Shown here piece after piece: positions 7,603 to 15,309 of a DNA stretch of 22,535 bases (positions within the stretch are counted from its first letter, which is position 1; each line of letters starts with the position of its first letter). The notes under the pieces are model-generated. The model was not told the DNA's origin and searched no databases. It saw only the letters and a list, made by a program, of their open reading frames with translations. A program made the position numbers and the translations under genes. Source of the DNA: W11650 sp963550755 (GTDB taxonomy: Bacteria > Bacillota > Clostridia > Lachnospirales > Vallitaleaceae); NCBI GenBank assembly GCA_963550755.1, contig CAUVDV010000020.1, positions 1 through 22,535 on the forward strand, given 5' to 3'.

Positions 7603-8968
7603 TAAAAAAGGATCGAGAAGAACGGCTATTTTAAATGAGCCTATTCTGCCGCTGTTAGTAAAAACATCTGTCCCGACCATTATAGGAATGATGGTCATGG
7701 TAATTTACAATTTGACGGATACCTTTTTTGTCGGCATGTTAAATAATAAATCCATGACAGCGGCCATTGGCGTCGTTTTTAGCTTTATGAGCTTTATGCA
7801 GGCAATTGGCTTTTGGTTTGGCTATGGCAGCGGCAACAGAATGTCAAAAAAGATTGGGGAAGACGAGGAGCAGGAAGCGGAAATCCTATCGTCTGTCGGC
7901 ATACTCTTGGCCATTGTGATTGGTATTTTGGCAGCTGTTTTATCATGGATTTTTCTCGTGCCGTTATCAAGGTTTATAGGCGGAAATGCTTCGGATAATT
8001 TGTTGACTTTTACCATGGAATACTTACAGGTCATTATTATCAGCATTCCGTTTGGTCTATATTCGATTACGCTTTATAATCAACTAAGGCTTTGCGGCAA
8101 TGTAAAAGACGGGATGATAGGATTGCTGGCGGGTATGGTTGTTAATATGGTGCTGGATCCGGTATTGATGTTTGGCTTTAAAATGGGATTTATCGGAGCC
8201 GGATATGCAACGCTGCTGGGGCAAATTGCCGGCTGTATCATCTTGACAAGCTTATCAAGGAGAAATGGCAATATTGCGGTTGATTTAAAAAAGGCAAAGT
8301 GGAATAAGGAGCGGGTATATCATATTCTGGCCGGCGGAATGCCTAATTTCTCAAGGCAGTCTATTACGAGCATTGCTTTGATTTTGCTTAATGCGGCCGC
8401 GGCCAAATACGGAGAGGGCCTGATCGCAGCCCTAACGATAAGTTCAAGAATAGCCGCGCTCGCGTATATGATAATGATCGGCTGGGGACAGGGCTTTCAG
8501 CCGATCTGTGCCATGAATTACGGTGCCAGGCAGCATGACCGGGTAAAAAAGGCGTTTCAGCTGACCGTGGCAGTGGGAACCGTATTTTTAATGCTATCGG
8601 CGGTTATGCTGTATATTTTTTCTGAGCCGCTGATTAAGACAATGGTCAAGGACAAGGAGGTTATTTTGATCAGCGTTCGGATATTGCGGATGCAGTGCAT
8701 TACCATGCCGCTTTTAGGCTACTTTGCGGTCAGCAGTATGCTTTTGCAGAATATCGGGCAGTATTTTTGGGCGTCCGTTCTTTCCGTTTCCCGGCAAGGG
8801 CTGTTTTATATCCCGTTGTTATATCTTTTATCCAATCTGCTTGGGCAGTTTGGCATATATTTGCTCCAGCCGGCGGCGGATGCGCTGTCCTTTGTTTTAG
8901 CGGTTATTGTGGTGTATAGAATCAATAAGGAACAAATAAATAACCGTAAGAAAATGCAAAGAGCTTAA
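7586..8968 (+). CDS. MATE-family multidrug/Na+ efflux pump
   Basis: The 460-residue protein (ATG at 7586, with GAGG about ten bases before it) is polytopic, with about twelve hydrophobic segments. Early motifs NLTDTFFVGML and AIGFWFGYGSGNRMSK are typical of the MATE (MatE, PF01554) fold, repeated in the second half around GWGQGFQPICAMNYGA. MATE pumps export cationic and hydrophobic drugs in exchange for Na+ or H+. Its start lies 17 bases inside the preceding enzyme gene, so translation is coupled and both share the tetR promoter. Enzyme inactivation plus export would form a two-step resistance unit. The exact substrate cannot be read from sequence. Confidence 0.9.
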   Translation: MNAKNDKKGSRRTAILNEPILPLLVKTSVPTIIGMMVMVIYNLTDTFFVGMLNNKSMTAAIGVVFSFMSFMQAIGFWFGYGSGNRMSKKIGEDEEQEAEILSSVGILLAIVIGILAAVLSWIFLVPLSRFIGGNASDNLLTFTMEYLQVIIISIPFGLYSITLYNQLRLCGNVKDGMIGLLAGMVVNMVLDPVLMFGFKMGFIGAGYATLLGQIAGCIILTSLSRRNGNIAVDLKKAKWNKERVYHILAGGMPNFSRQSITSIALILLNAAAAKYGEGLIAALTISSRIAALAYMIMIGWGQGFQPICAMNYGARQHDRVKKAFQLTVAVGTVFLMLSAVMLYIFSEPLIKTMVKDKEVILISVRILRMQCITMPLLGYFAVSSMLLQNIGQYFWASVLSVSRQGLFYIPLLYLLSNLLGQFGIYLLQPAADALSFVLAVIVVYRINKEQINNRKKMQRA

Positions 8969-9007
8969 GGCTGCGGTGATCAATAGGAACGAAAGGAGAA
9001 AAGTTCA

Positions 9008-9082
9008 ATGCAGATTGCCGAAATAGTCCCCAAATGCCTAAGCGATAAAATTATCATCTCTTCCCCGCATAAAGTTTTTTGA
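9008..9082 (+). CDS. 24-codon ORF with strong RBS, possibly the start of a lost gene
   Basis: AAAGGAG stands at about 8992-8998, nine bases before an ATG at 9008. The frame MQIAEIVPKCLSDKIIISSPH runs 24 codons and stops at 9080-9082. It overlaps the 3' end of the opposite-strand esterase gene. It may be a remnant of a third operon gene replaced when the esterase arrived, a small peptide, or chance. Confidence 0.25.
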   Translation: MQIAEIVPKCLSDKIIISSPHKVF

Positions 9083-10552
9083 TATTTTGGTAAACAGCCC
9101 TGTATCCTGCAGGGCTTCTATTATTTCTCGCTGCGGAAAGCGAATGGCGGTCGCTTCTGTATTTTCGTACAGAGTAATTTTCCCGCCGTCAGCGAATACT
9201 TCACGGCCCGGGATTACGCCGTCTTTGATAAAGGCTGCCCAATCCTGCTGTATAATTTCCATTTGTTTAATATTTTCGGGCGTCACTGGATAATCCATAT
9301 CCTGAATGGTGCCGAAAATATACGGAAGCTCGGCACAGTGATATGCCCCGCGCAGTCCGTTCCAGGCATTCGGTACAAAGTTCATGCGGTAGCCGTAGCA
9401 GGAAGCTTTCGCGGAATATAGCTTTAACTCCCTGAGAGCGGTAACATGGAAAGGCATTTCCATCATTTTAAACTGCATTTCCGTAAGAGATGGGTACTGC
9501 TTACTAAGCTCTGCGGAAAGTTGGATCCCCTCCTCGCCGTAGTCCTGACGGCATTTTTCCCTAAAGTCCGTATCCTTGGCGGCAATGCCAAGACCTTTAT
9601 ACCAGGACTTGTTGTCAACCATTTTCAACTCATCCCCGGTAGTCCCCAGTAAAACAGGCTTCGGCGAGAAATTGCCTTCTTTCATGATGTGTTTGGCGTC
9701 ATCTTTAAGCAGCACGCCGTCTATTACCGGGGTTGATAATACGGCCAGCGGCATTTTCAAGCGAATCAGCTTTTTCCACGGCAGGGAGAGCAGCTCGGCG
9801 GATGAAGAAAGGCGATTCTGCTTCAGAAAATGATCAGCGGTCTTTTCCGCCTGTTCCAAGGTCATGCAGTCATTGGCGCCGGCGGAGCAGACGATCAGCT
9901 TATCAAAGTAGCGGGAACTCTCCTCGCTCATCATATGGGTAGATACGGAAAGACCGCCGGCGGATTGCCCCATGAGTGTGATATTGGAACTGTCGCCGCC
10001 AAAAAATTCAATATTCTTACGCACCCATTTGAGAGCGCATTGCTGATCGAAAAAGCCGCGGTTAACCGAGAGCTCTCCGTTTGTTTTGACGCAAATAAAG
10101 CCCGGCTCGGACAGGCGGTAGTTGATGGTAACCACAACGATATCTTTGGCGGCCAGGTATTTGCCGTTGTAAAGAGGCGTTGTTCCGGAGCCGTAGGTAA
10201 AACCGCCGCCATGGATAAAGACCAGAACAGGTTTTTTCCGATCGGTTCCGCTTGTCCATATATTTAAGACAAAAGCGTTTTCAGCCGTTTTGTCTTTGGC
10301 GGTTAAGATTTCCTTACGCATCATTGGATTTTTAAGAAAAAAATTTAGCAGCGGCGGAACGTCATTTTGCGGAAAACGAAGACCTACAGCGGAATTAGCC
10401 GGCGAGTTTTGATAAGTGTCTATCATTTCGGGCAGACCAAAACGTTCGGCTTTGGCATAAGGGATTCCCAGAAAGCTTTGAATCATCCTATGGTCTACGC
10501 TTTCATTTTCATAAATAAAATTACCAAGCGCTAACTGTTTTAACTGTGCCAT
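9038..10552 (-). CDS. Type-B carboxylesterase
   Basis: Alpha/beta-hydrolase of the carboxylesterase/para-nitrobenzyl esterase family (PF00135), 504 residues, with no signal peptide, so probably cytoplasmic. The oxyanion-hole motif is FIHGGGFTYGSG (HGGG at 114-117), the nucleophile elbow is GQSAGG with Ser197, the acid is Glu308 in LLGTTGDELK, and the base is His405 in GAYHCAELPYIFG, so the whole triad is present. Such enzymes hydrolyse small esters; some act on drug esters. The frame opens ten codons earlier (ATG at 10582), but AAAGGA six bases before the ATG at 10552 favours the shorter form. It converges on the MATE gene and is divergent from the first ECF module. Confidence 0.88.
   Translation of the reverse strand: MAQLKQLALGNFIYENESVDHRMIQSFLGIPYAKAERFGLPEMIDTYQNSPANSAVGLRFPQNDVPPLLNFFLKNPMMRKEILTAKDKTAENAFVLNIWTSGTDRKKPVLVFIHGGGFTYGSGTTPLYNGKYLAAKDIVVVTINYRLSEPGFICVKTNGELSVNRGFFDQQCALKWVRKNIEFFGGDSSNITLMGQSAGGLSVSTHMMSEESSRYFDKLIVCSAGANDCMTLEQAEKTADHFLKQNRLSSSAELLSLPWKKLIRLKMPLAVLSTPVIDGVLLKDDAKHIMKEGNFSPKPVLLGTTGDELKMVDNKSWYKGLGIAAKDTDFREKCRQDYGEEGIQLSAELSKQYPSLTEMQFKMMEMPFHVTALRELKLYSAKASCYGYRMNFVPNAWNGLRGAYHCAELPYIFGTIQDMDYPVTPENIKQMEIIQQDWAAFIKDGVIPGREVFADGGKITLYENTEATAIRFPQREIIEALQDTGLFTKISKNFMRGRDDNFIA
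9096..9116 (+). terminator. Hairpin inside esterase 3' end, weak terminator candidate
   Basis: AGCCCTG (9096-9102) and CAGGGCT (9110-9116) form a perfect 7-bp stem with a 7-base loop, followed on the plus strand by a T-rich but interrupted tail. It could stop transcripts running out of the MATE operon, but it also lies within coding sequence and may be chance. Confidence 0.3.
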
Positions 10553-10664
10553 AATATTTCCTTTTGGCAGGGCTTCTGCCATCTTTGAGGGCGTTTTTTT
10601 AGGCTAACAATTTTACAAGCTTAACTTTAAACAAAAAAATTAATAAAGTCAAGAAAATTTTTGC

Positions 10665-10693
10665 TTGACAATATAGTTAGTTAGGACTAACAT
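10665..10693 (+). promoter_or_regulatory. Promoter of ECF module 1
   Basis: TTGACA (10665-10670), a 17-base spacer, then TAACAT (10688-10693). The spacer and the start of the -10 box hold the operator shared with the second tetR gene. Confidence 0.7.
10676..10691. promoter_or_regulatory. Shared TetR operator, copy 1
   Basis: GTTAGT-TAGG-ACTAAC is an inverted repeat with 6-base arms lying between -35 and -10 of module 1. Its 15-base core TTAGTTAGGACTAAC (10677-10691) matches the copy at 13873-13887 at 14 of 15 positions. Binding there would block RNA polymerase, so module 1 is predicted to be repressed by the TetR protein encoded at 13926. Confidence 0.75.
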
Positions 10694-10726
10694 ATTTTTA
10701 TGCAAATGAGTTAGGAGGAAAAAGAA

Positions 10727-11332
10727 ATGAGCTTAAAGCTAAAGGATGTAATTATTGTCAGCTTACTTGGAGTAGTGGCTTTTGTTATCAGTATGGTATC
10801 TGGAATGGCCACGCAGCTGTTCGGCACGTATGGAGTCTTTGTTCATGTTTCGATCGGCAGCTTATTATGCGCGCCGGTCTATTTTGTGATGTGCCATAAA
10901 ATACCGAAAAGAGGGGCAATTTTTATTTACTACCTATTGTCGGGAATCATTTACTCTGTTATGGGATTTATTCCGATGCTTGCGGTTATGGCGGCGGCAG
11001 GTCTTGCCGGCGAGTTGTGCGTGGGGAAAGCGGAAAATTATGTCAATTCCATGAAAATAAGTATAGCGTATGTCGTATCGCAGGTAATTTACTCGCTGCA
11101 TGGATTTTTCTTTATTTTGTTTCTGGGCGTAGACGGTCTGGTAAAAACTTTTCCTAATTTATTCACCAAAGAAGCCGCGCAGATGGTAGAAAATACCTTC
11201 TTTAATGGGAAAAATATGGCGATCATACTGGCGATAGAAATTGCGGCGGCTGTTCTCGGAACCCTGTTCGGGAAATATGTTTATAAAAAATTTTTTGATA
11301 AAACCGATAAAAAAAGGAGCGTTTTATCCTAA
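10727..11332 (+). CDS. ECF transporter S component, MptD/Trep_Strep family (module 1)
   Basis: A 201-residue hydrophobic protein with about five to six membrane segments (roughly 8-26, 35-53, 66-92, 108-131, 162-184). Sequence style (LKDVIIVSLLGVVAFVISM... and a C-terminal GKYVYKKFF) matches the MptD-type putative ECF substrate-binding subunits (the Trep_Strep family, TIGR02185), which provide ligand specificity and pair with EcfT and EcfA. AGGAGG at 10713-10718 fixes the start. Its stop overlaps the next ATG (TAATG). It is first gene of an operon under a TetR operator. The ligand of this family is not established to my knowledge. Confidence 0.8.
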   Translation: MSLKLKDVIIVSLLGVVAFVISMVSGMATQLFGTYGVFVHVSIGSLLCAPVYFVMCHKIPKRGAIFIYYLLSGIIYSVMGFIPMLAVMAAAGLAGELCVGKAENYVNSMKISIAYVVSQVIYSLHGFFFILFLGVDGLVKTFPNLFTKEAAQMVENTFFNGKNMAIILAIEIAAAVLGTLFGKYVYKKFFDKTDKKRSVLS

Positions 11333-12024
11333 TGAGCGCCGCCGACCGGCTCATATTGAAGCCAATTACAATTGGAATACTGATGATAATTTATACAAGC
11401 ATTTTACTTTTTAGTGAAATGCTTGTATATTGGTGCATGATATTTTTTAGTTTTTGCCTGCTTTTTTTCAGCAACAAAAAGAAAGCGTATATCTTTGTAC
11501 CGGTATATATTTTTTCTTATGCCTTTATCCAAGTTCTGTCAAGGTTTTTTGCCATAAATGGATGGGTAGGTTCCTTTTATACGATGGCGCTGATAGTAAT
11601 TAAGCTGTTTCCGCTTTGGATATTGGCGGGAATAGCCATGGATTTTAATACGTCGGAAATTATTGCTTCGCTCCGAAAGCTTAAATTGCCAAATAATATT
11701 TGTGTCGGGGCTTCCATTTTCATTCGCTTCATACCGGAATACAGAAATTATTTAAAGGAAATCAAAGAAGGCTTAAAGGTCAGAAATATTTCTTTTAATA
11801 TCCTCAAGCCGGTAAGCAGTTTTGAAATGTATTTAGTACCGATGATCTATAAGGCGTTTGAAACAGGCAATATTTTAAGCTGCGCCCTGATAACCAAGGG
11901 GATCGAGTTTGACTGCGAAAAGTCGTCCTATGTGGATCTGACATTAACATGGAGAGATTATGCGGCTATCGCGGCCGGCGTGGGATTTATAGGGATAACA
12001 ATATGGGAAAAGCTTTGGAAATAA
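11332..12024 (+). CDS. ecfT: ECF transporter T component (EcfT/CbiQ family, module 1)
   Basis: A 230-residue CbiQ-like membrane scaffold (PF02361) with about five hydrophobic segments. It is expected to link the S component to the ATPases through two cytoplasmic coupling helices. The usual Ala-Arg-Gly coupling signatures appear diverged: GLKVRNISFN (first) and LITKGIEFD (second), whereas module 2 keeps FRG and ARG. The gene starts one base inside the S-component stop and ends 22 bases inside the ATPase gene, so all three are translationally coupled. Family assignment is firm; the relaxed signatures suggest co-evolution with this particular ATPase. Confidence 0.82.
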   Translation: MSAADRLILKPITIGILMIIYTSILLFSEMLVYWCMIFFSFCLLFFSNKKKAYIFVPVYIFSYAFIQVLSRFFAINGWVGSFYTMALIVIKLFPLWILAGIAMDFNTSEIIASLRKLKLPNNICVGASIFIRFIPEYRNYLKEIKEGLKVRNISFNILKPVSSFEMYLVPMIYKAFETGNILSCALITKGIEFDCEKSSYVDLTLTWRDYAAIAAGVGFIGITIWEKLWK

Positions 12025-13454
12025 ATATCAACCAATTTTCTTACACCGATCAGGCCATTCTTCAGGATGTTAATTTTACGGTTGATAAAGGGGAGACGAT
12101 CGTTATAACCGGACTGTCCGGCTCGGGTAAGACAACCTTAATCCGGCTGATCAACGGTCTGATCCCGCAAATTTATGAAGGTACTTTGACAGGCGATATA
12201 AAAATATTGGGAAAATCAGTCAGCGACTACCAAACCGGAGAGCTGGCCAAATATGTAGGCAATGTATTTCAAAATCCGGATGACCAGTTTTTTGCCAATG
12301 AAGTGGAAAATGAAATTGCCCTAGTGGGGGAAAACACGGGGATGGAACGCTCCTGCCTGATCAAGCGGGTAGAGTATGCCATGGCTGAGCTTGGGATTTC
12401 AGCCCTTAAAGGCAGAAAGATCAGAACGCTTTCCGGCGGTCAGAAACAAAAGGTAGCCATCGCCTCCACCCTGGTTTATGACAGCGATATCATTATCTTA
12501 GATGAGCCGACCGCCAATCTGGATTTTTCCTCAATTCAAGAAATGAAAACTGCCCTGAAAAAACTGAAAGAACAGGGAAAAACAATTGTGATCGCCGAGC
12601 ACAGACTGTCTTATCTGAAGGAAATCATGGATCGCTTGATCATTCTTAAGGCCGGGCGCCTGGAAAAAATATTAAGGCCTGATGAATTAAATGAAAAGGT
12701 CAGAACAGAAAATAAGCTCCGCTGCTTTGACTATGCGAATCTGAAAAGCGAAGCGCCGGGAATCGGCGGGGATGTGCGGATTAAGGCAGACGATGTGCTG
12801 ATTAAGAATAAGGATTACAAGCTTAAAACAGCGGTCAATTTCTCCCTAAGCCGGGGAGAATGCATGGCGGTCATCGGCGTGAACGGAATCGGAAAAACCA
12901 CCATGGCCAAGGAGCTGATTGGACTTTTGCCGATAAAGTCAGGTGAAGTATCTTTTGGCAGATATCAGCGGGAACGACTGAAAAATACCGCCGCCAGTTT
13001 GCAAAACTGCAGAAGTATGTTTTTTTATGAAACGGTCGAAAGAGAACTGATCCCGCCGGAAAAAGAAGCCGATCAAGCGTATTTAGACAAAGTCAAGGAA
13101 TATTTGATGAAACTGGAATTGTGGGATAAAAGGATGAGGAATCCCCATGATCTGTCCGGGGGCGAAAAGCAAAGACTGGCGCTGATCGTTACGATTTTAA
13201 AGGACTCAAAGCTGGTTGTCCTGGACGAACCGACCGCCGGACTGGATTATAAAAGGATGGCGCTGGTTTCAGCGGTGATCGAGGAAAAGACGAAAGAAGC
13301 GCCGGTTATACTGATTACTCACGATTTGGAACTGCTGTTTAAGGTTTGCAATACAGCATATCTGATGACCGAAAACGGTCATAGAAAAATCAGTGTCGGC
13401 GGCAATGAAGATGAGATCAGGGGATTTTTTAAGAAAAATATCATCTGCACCTGA
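12003..13454 (+). CDS. Double-domain ECF ATPase (EcfA-EcfA', module 1)
   Basis: The ATG at 12003 begins MGKALEINI; a longer frame starting at 11949 overlaps EcfT more and is less likely. The 483-residue protein has two complete ABC ATPase domains. Domain 1 has Walker A GLSGSGKTT (37-45), Q-loop FQNPDDQFF (89-97), signature LSGGQ (143-147), Walker B IIILDEP (163-169) and switch His200. Domain 2 has Walker A GVNGIGKTT (292-300), Gln334, signature LSGGE (384-388), Walker B LVVLDEP (404-410) and His440. The AEH/VxxxEH switch and NP-D/K-Q-F Q-loop are typical of ECF ATPases. One chain thus supplies both engines that usually come as EcfA and EcfA'. Confidence 0.9.
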   Translation: MGKALEININQFSYTDQAILQDVNFTVDKGETIVITGLSGSGKTTLIRLINGLIPQIYEGTLTGDIKILGKSVSDYQTGELAKYVGNVFQNPDDQFFANEVENEIALVGENTGMERSCLIKRVEYAMAELGISALKGRKIRTLSGGQKQKVAIASTLVYDSDIIILDEPTANLDFSSIQEMKTALKKLKEQGKTIVIAEHRLSYLKEIMDRLIILKAGRLEKILRPDELNEKVRTENKLRCFDYANLKSEAPGIGGDVRIKADDVLIKNKDYKLKTAVNFSLSRGECMAVIGVNGIGKTTMAKELIGLLPIKSGEVSFGRYQRERLKNTAASLQNCRSMFFYETVERELIPPEKEADQAYLDKVKEYLMKLELWDKRMRNPHDLSGGEKQRLALIVTILKDSKLVVLDEPTAGLDYKRMALVSAVIEEKTKEAPVILITHDLELLFKVCNTAYLMTENGHRKISVGGNEDEIRGFFKKNIICT

Positions 13455-13638
13455 TTTAGAGTCAGCGCATAGGCCGGCAGGGTTAACAGATTGCTAAAAA
13501 GTGATGGGTTAAGCGCAGATGGCATTAGGCCTTACGAGGAAAAGAAAAACATGACGGATTCGAGGGGAAAAAGCCCTGCTGATCGGACGGCGGCATTATC
13601 AACAAATACAAAATAGTAACAGATAACATGATTATATG

Positions 13639-13667
13639 GGCGGTTTATTTATTAAACCGTCTTTTTT
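13639..13667 (+). terminator. Intrinsic terminator after ECF module 1
   Basis: CGGTTTA (13641-13647) pairs with TAAACCG (13653-13659) around a 5-base loop, followed by TC and six Ts (13662-13667). Its position, about 190 bases after the ATPase stop, fits the end of the module-1 transcript. Confidence 0.8.
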
Positions 13668-13820
13668 GCTGTCCAAAAATATGGGGAAATGCCCTGCGCC
13701 GGCCGCCGGAAGGCCGGCAGTTGGGTGCGCGGCCGGCCGGGAACTTGCAAAAAAGACGCGCCGTGGTAAAACGGGCTTATACAGAGCGGTAAAGCCGTGG
13801 GATTTAAGGGAAGATAGAAT

Positions 13821-13853
13821 TAGAGCAGTTTTAGAGCGGTTTTAGAGTAGTTT
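13821..13853 (+). repeat. Three tandem 11-bp repeats upstream of tetR promoter
   Basis: The unit TAGAG[CT][AG]GTTT occurs three times without gaps at 13821, 13832 and 13843, ending 11 bases before the -35 box. An 11-bp period puts the copies on one face of the helix, which would suit cooperative binding by a protein; no binder is known. Confidence 0.6.
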
Positions 13854-13864
13854 AATGTTTTGGA

Positions 13865-13893
13865 TTGACAAATTAGTTATGACTAACTATAAT
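13865..13893 (+). promoter_or_regulatory. Consensus promoter of second tetR / ECF module 2
   Basis: TTGACA (13865-13870), 17-base spacer, TATAAT (13888-13893): a perfect sigma-A consensus. The spacer contains the shared operator. With no evident terminator before the next genes, it may also drive module 2. Confidence 0.9.
13873..13889. promoter_or_regulatory. Shared TetR operator, copy 2
   Basis: TTAGTTATGACTAAC (13873-13887), with the symmetric extension TAGTTA-TGAC-TAACTA (13874-13889), fills the spacer between -35 and -10. It is 14/15 identical to the module-1 operator at 10677-10691. Adjacent to the tetR gene itself, it is the expected autoregulatory site. Confidence 0.8.
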
Positions 13894-13909
13894 ATAGCTT
13901 AGCTATATT
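13891..13909. promoter_or_regulatory. 19-bp perfect palindrome over the transcription start
   Basis: AATATAGCT-T-AGCTATATT has 9-base perfect arms around one base, overlapping the -10 box and the likely +1. It differs in sequence from the shared operator, so it may bind a second regulator or form a hairpin at the 5' end of the mRNA. Confidence 0.5.
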
Positions 13910-13925
13910 GAGAAAGGATATCAAA

Positions 13926-14540
13926 ATGAAAGCCAAATCAACGAAAGAGCTGATCCTGGAAAGCGGAAAAAGAATGTTTCTGGCCAAGGGCTTTAAGAGC
14001 ACGCCGCTGCGAGGAATTTTAAAAGACGCCGGTTATACGCTGGGGGCCTTTTACGGTTATTTTAAGACCAAGGAAGATTTATTTTACGCGCTGACGGATG
14101 AGGCGGCGGCGGGGCTGAAAAGTTTATTGGAAAATGTGCACCGGCAAGTAAATGATCTTCCGCCGGAGCGGATGATCTTTGACATTATGGAGTGCTATTA
14201 TCAGAAGCTTCCTGAGATCGTGGACTATATCTATGCGCATAAGGAAGAAATGATTTTGCTGATGAAATGTTCGGCCGGGACGAAATATGAAGGCTTTTTT
14301 GAATCCTTCAGCGAGATGAATAAGCATTCGATTAAAGTAGGCGTGGAGAGGGCGAAACAGGCGGGGATTATGATCCGCGGACTGGAAACCGAGACCTTTG
14401 AACTGCTGATGAACAGCTATTCGCAAATAACGGCGAAAATCATAATTGAAGGGAGGGACAAGGAGCAGGCTTTTAGAATGCTGAGGGATGTCGGAGCGGT
14501 CTTCCGCAACGGTATGATGAGCCTGATGCAAGAAAAATAA
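13926..14540 (+). CDS. TetR-family regulator of the ECF modules
   Basis: The ATG at 13926, with GAAAGGA at 13912-13918, is preferred over an upstream TTG. The 204-residue protein has a typical TetR helix-turn-helix in residues 5-50: GKRMFLAKGF leads, then LRGILKDAGYTLGAFYGYF is the recognition part, followed by KTKEDLFYAL. The C-terminal domain is helical with no ligand clue. It lies between the two ECF modules, and its own promoter and the module-1 promoter carry nearly identical dyads, so it is predicted to repress itself, module 1 and, by readthrough, module 2. The family often senses small molecules, so the transported ligand or a derivative may be the inducer. Confidence 0.88.
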   Translation: MKAKSTKELILESGKRMFLAKGFKSTPLRGILKDAGYTLGAFYGYFKTKEDLFYALTDEAAAGLKSLLENVHRQVNDLPPERMIFDIMECYYQKLPEIVDYIYAHKEEMILLMKCSAGTKYEGFFESFSEMNKHSIKVGVERAKQAGIMIRGLETETFELLMNSYSQITAKIIIEGRDKEQAFRMLRDVGAVFRNGMMSLMQEK

Positions 14541-14694
14541 ATATAATTTTATACTGCAGGCGCCGAAAGGATGAGAATCCGATGAAAGCTCGCGGGCGGG
14601 AGGATTTATCCTTTTGGGCGAAGGAGAGCAAGCGCTGTATCCCGCTGAATCGGAATAGATCAAGACTATATTTTGTAAAAGAAAGGAATCAAAA
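14541..14694 (+). other. Leader before module 2 with possible RNA structure
   Basis: The 154 bases between tetR and the S-component gene contain nested complementary segments: GCGGG (about 14592) with CCCGC (about 14641), an inner AGGAT-TT-ATCCT hairpin, GGAT-GAGA-ATCC, and possibly CCGA with TCGG outside. It does not match any riboswitch consensus I know (cobalamin, TPP, ZTP and c-di-GMP were considered). It may be a structured leader or chance pairing. Confidence 0.3.
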
Positions 14695-15309
14695 ATGGCA
14701 AAGAAAGAATTAAACAATGTGGTAACCAAGGAAAACGGCAAGCTGACGGCTAAGGATCTGATGTATGCGGGGGCGTTCGCGGCGATTTATATTGTGCTGA
14801 TGCTGATCATCGTGATGGGTTCCGGTATCGTGCCTATTTTATACGTCTTGTCGCCGATAACGGTCGGAGCGGTATGCGGCACCGTTTATATGCTAAGCGT
14901 ATTAAAAGTAAGAAGATTTGGCGCCGCTTTAATCATGGGGGTGCTGTTTGCATTAATTGCCAGCTCGGCAAATGCACCGGGATTTATCATCGCGATATGC
15001 ACCAGCCTTTTGGCGGAGCTGATCATCTTTTTGGGAAAATATAAGTCCAAAAAGATGTATCTCCTTTCTTTTGTGGCATTTAACCTGAATATGGCTTGCC
15101 CATTTTCCATGCTTATTTTTGCCCGGGATAAATTTTTTGAAATATCCACGCAGTATCGGGGGGAAGAAAGCACCGCCGCCCTTAGAGCGGTTCTGCCGGA
15201 GGGCATTTATTTGGCGATCGTGGGCTTTGCTCTGATCGGCGGAATATTGGGCGCGTTTATAGCTAACCGGCTGATTAAAAAGCATTTTGAGAAAGCGGGA
15301 ATAATTTAA
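14695..15309 (+). CDS. ECF transporter S component, MptD/Trep_Strep family (module 2)
   Basis: A 204-residue protein starting with a charged tail of about 18 residues (KENGKLTAKDLMYAGAFAA) and then five to six hydrophobic segments. The pattern KDLMYAGAFAAIYIVLM, the central LxAEL in SLLAELIIFLGKYKSKK and the late GILGAFIANRLIKKHFEKAG are typical of the MptD-type S components. It belongs to the same family as the protein at 10727 but is clearly different in sequence, so ligand specificity may differ or be split. GAAAGG at 14681-14686 supports the start. The stop overlaps the EcfT ATG (TAATG), the same junction as in module 1. Confidence 0.85.
   Translation: MAKKELNNVVTKENGKLTAKDLMYAGAFAAIYIVLMLIIVMGSGIVPILYVLSPITVGAVCGTVYMLSVLKVRRFGAALIMGVLFALIASSANAPGFIIAICTSLLAELIIFLGKYKSKKMYLLSFVAFNLNMACPFSMLIFARDKFFEISTQYRGEESTAALRAVLPEGIYLAIVGFALIGGILGAFIANRLIKKHFEKAGII

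Larger units (their letters stand above)
13455..13925. other. Intergenic region with terminator, GC-rich dyads, 11-bp repeats and tetR promoter
   Basis: After the ATPase gene about 180 bases hold nothing I recognise. Then come an intrinsic terminator (13639-13667), a GC-rich cluster at about 13697-13740 with the hairpin GCCGGCC/GGCCGGC (7-base arms, 7-base loop), three tandem 11-bp units (13821-13853), and the consensus promoter and operator of the second tetR. A 69-codon open frame at 13636-13845 lies across the terminator and GC-rich dyads and does not look like a gene. Confidence 0.7.

Noticed and set aside
13636..13845. 69-codon plus-strand ORF
   Set aside because: It covers an intrinsic terminator and GC-rich palindromes and lacks a ribosome binding site; the peptide looks like translated non-coding DNA.
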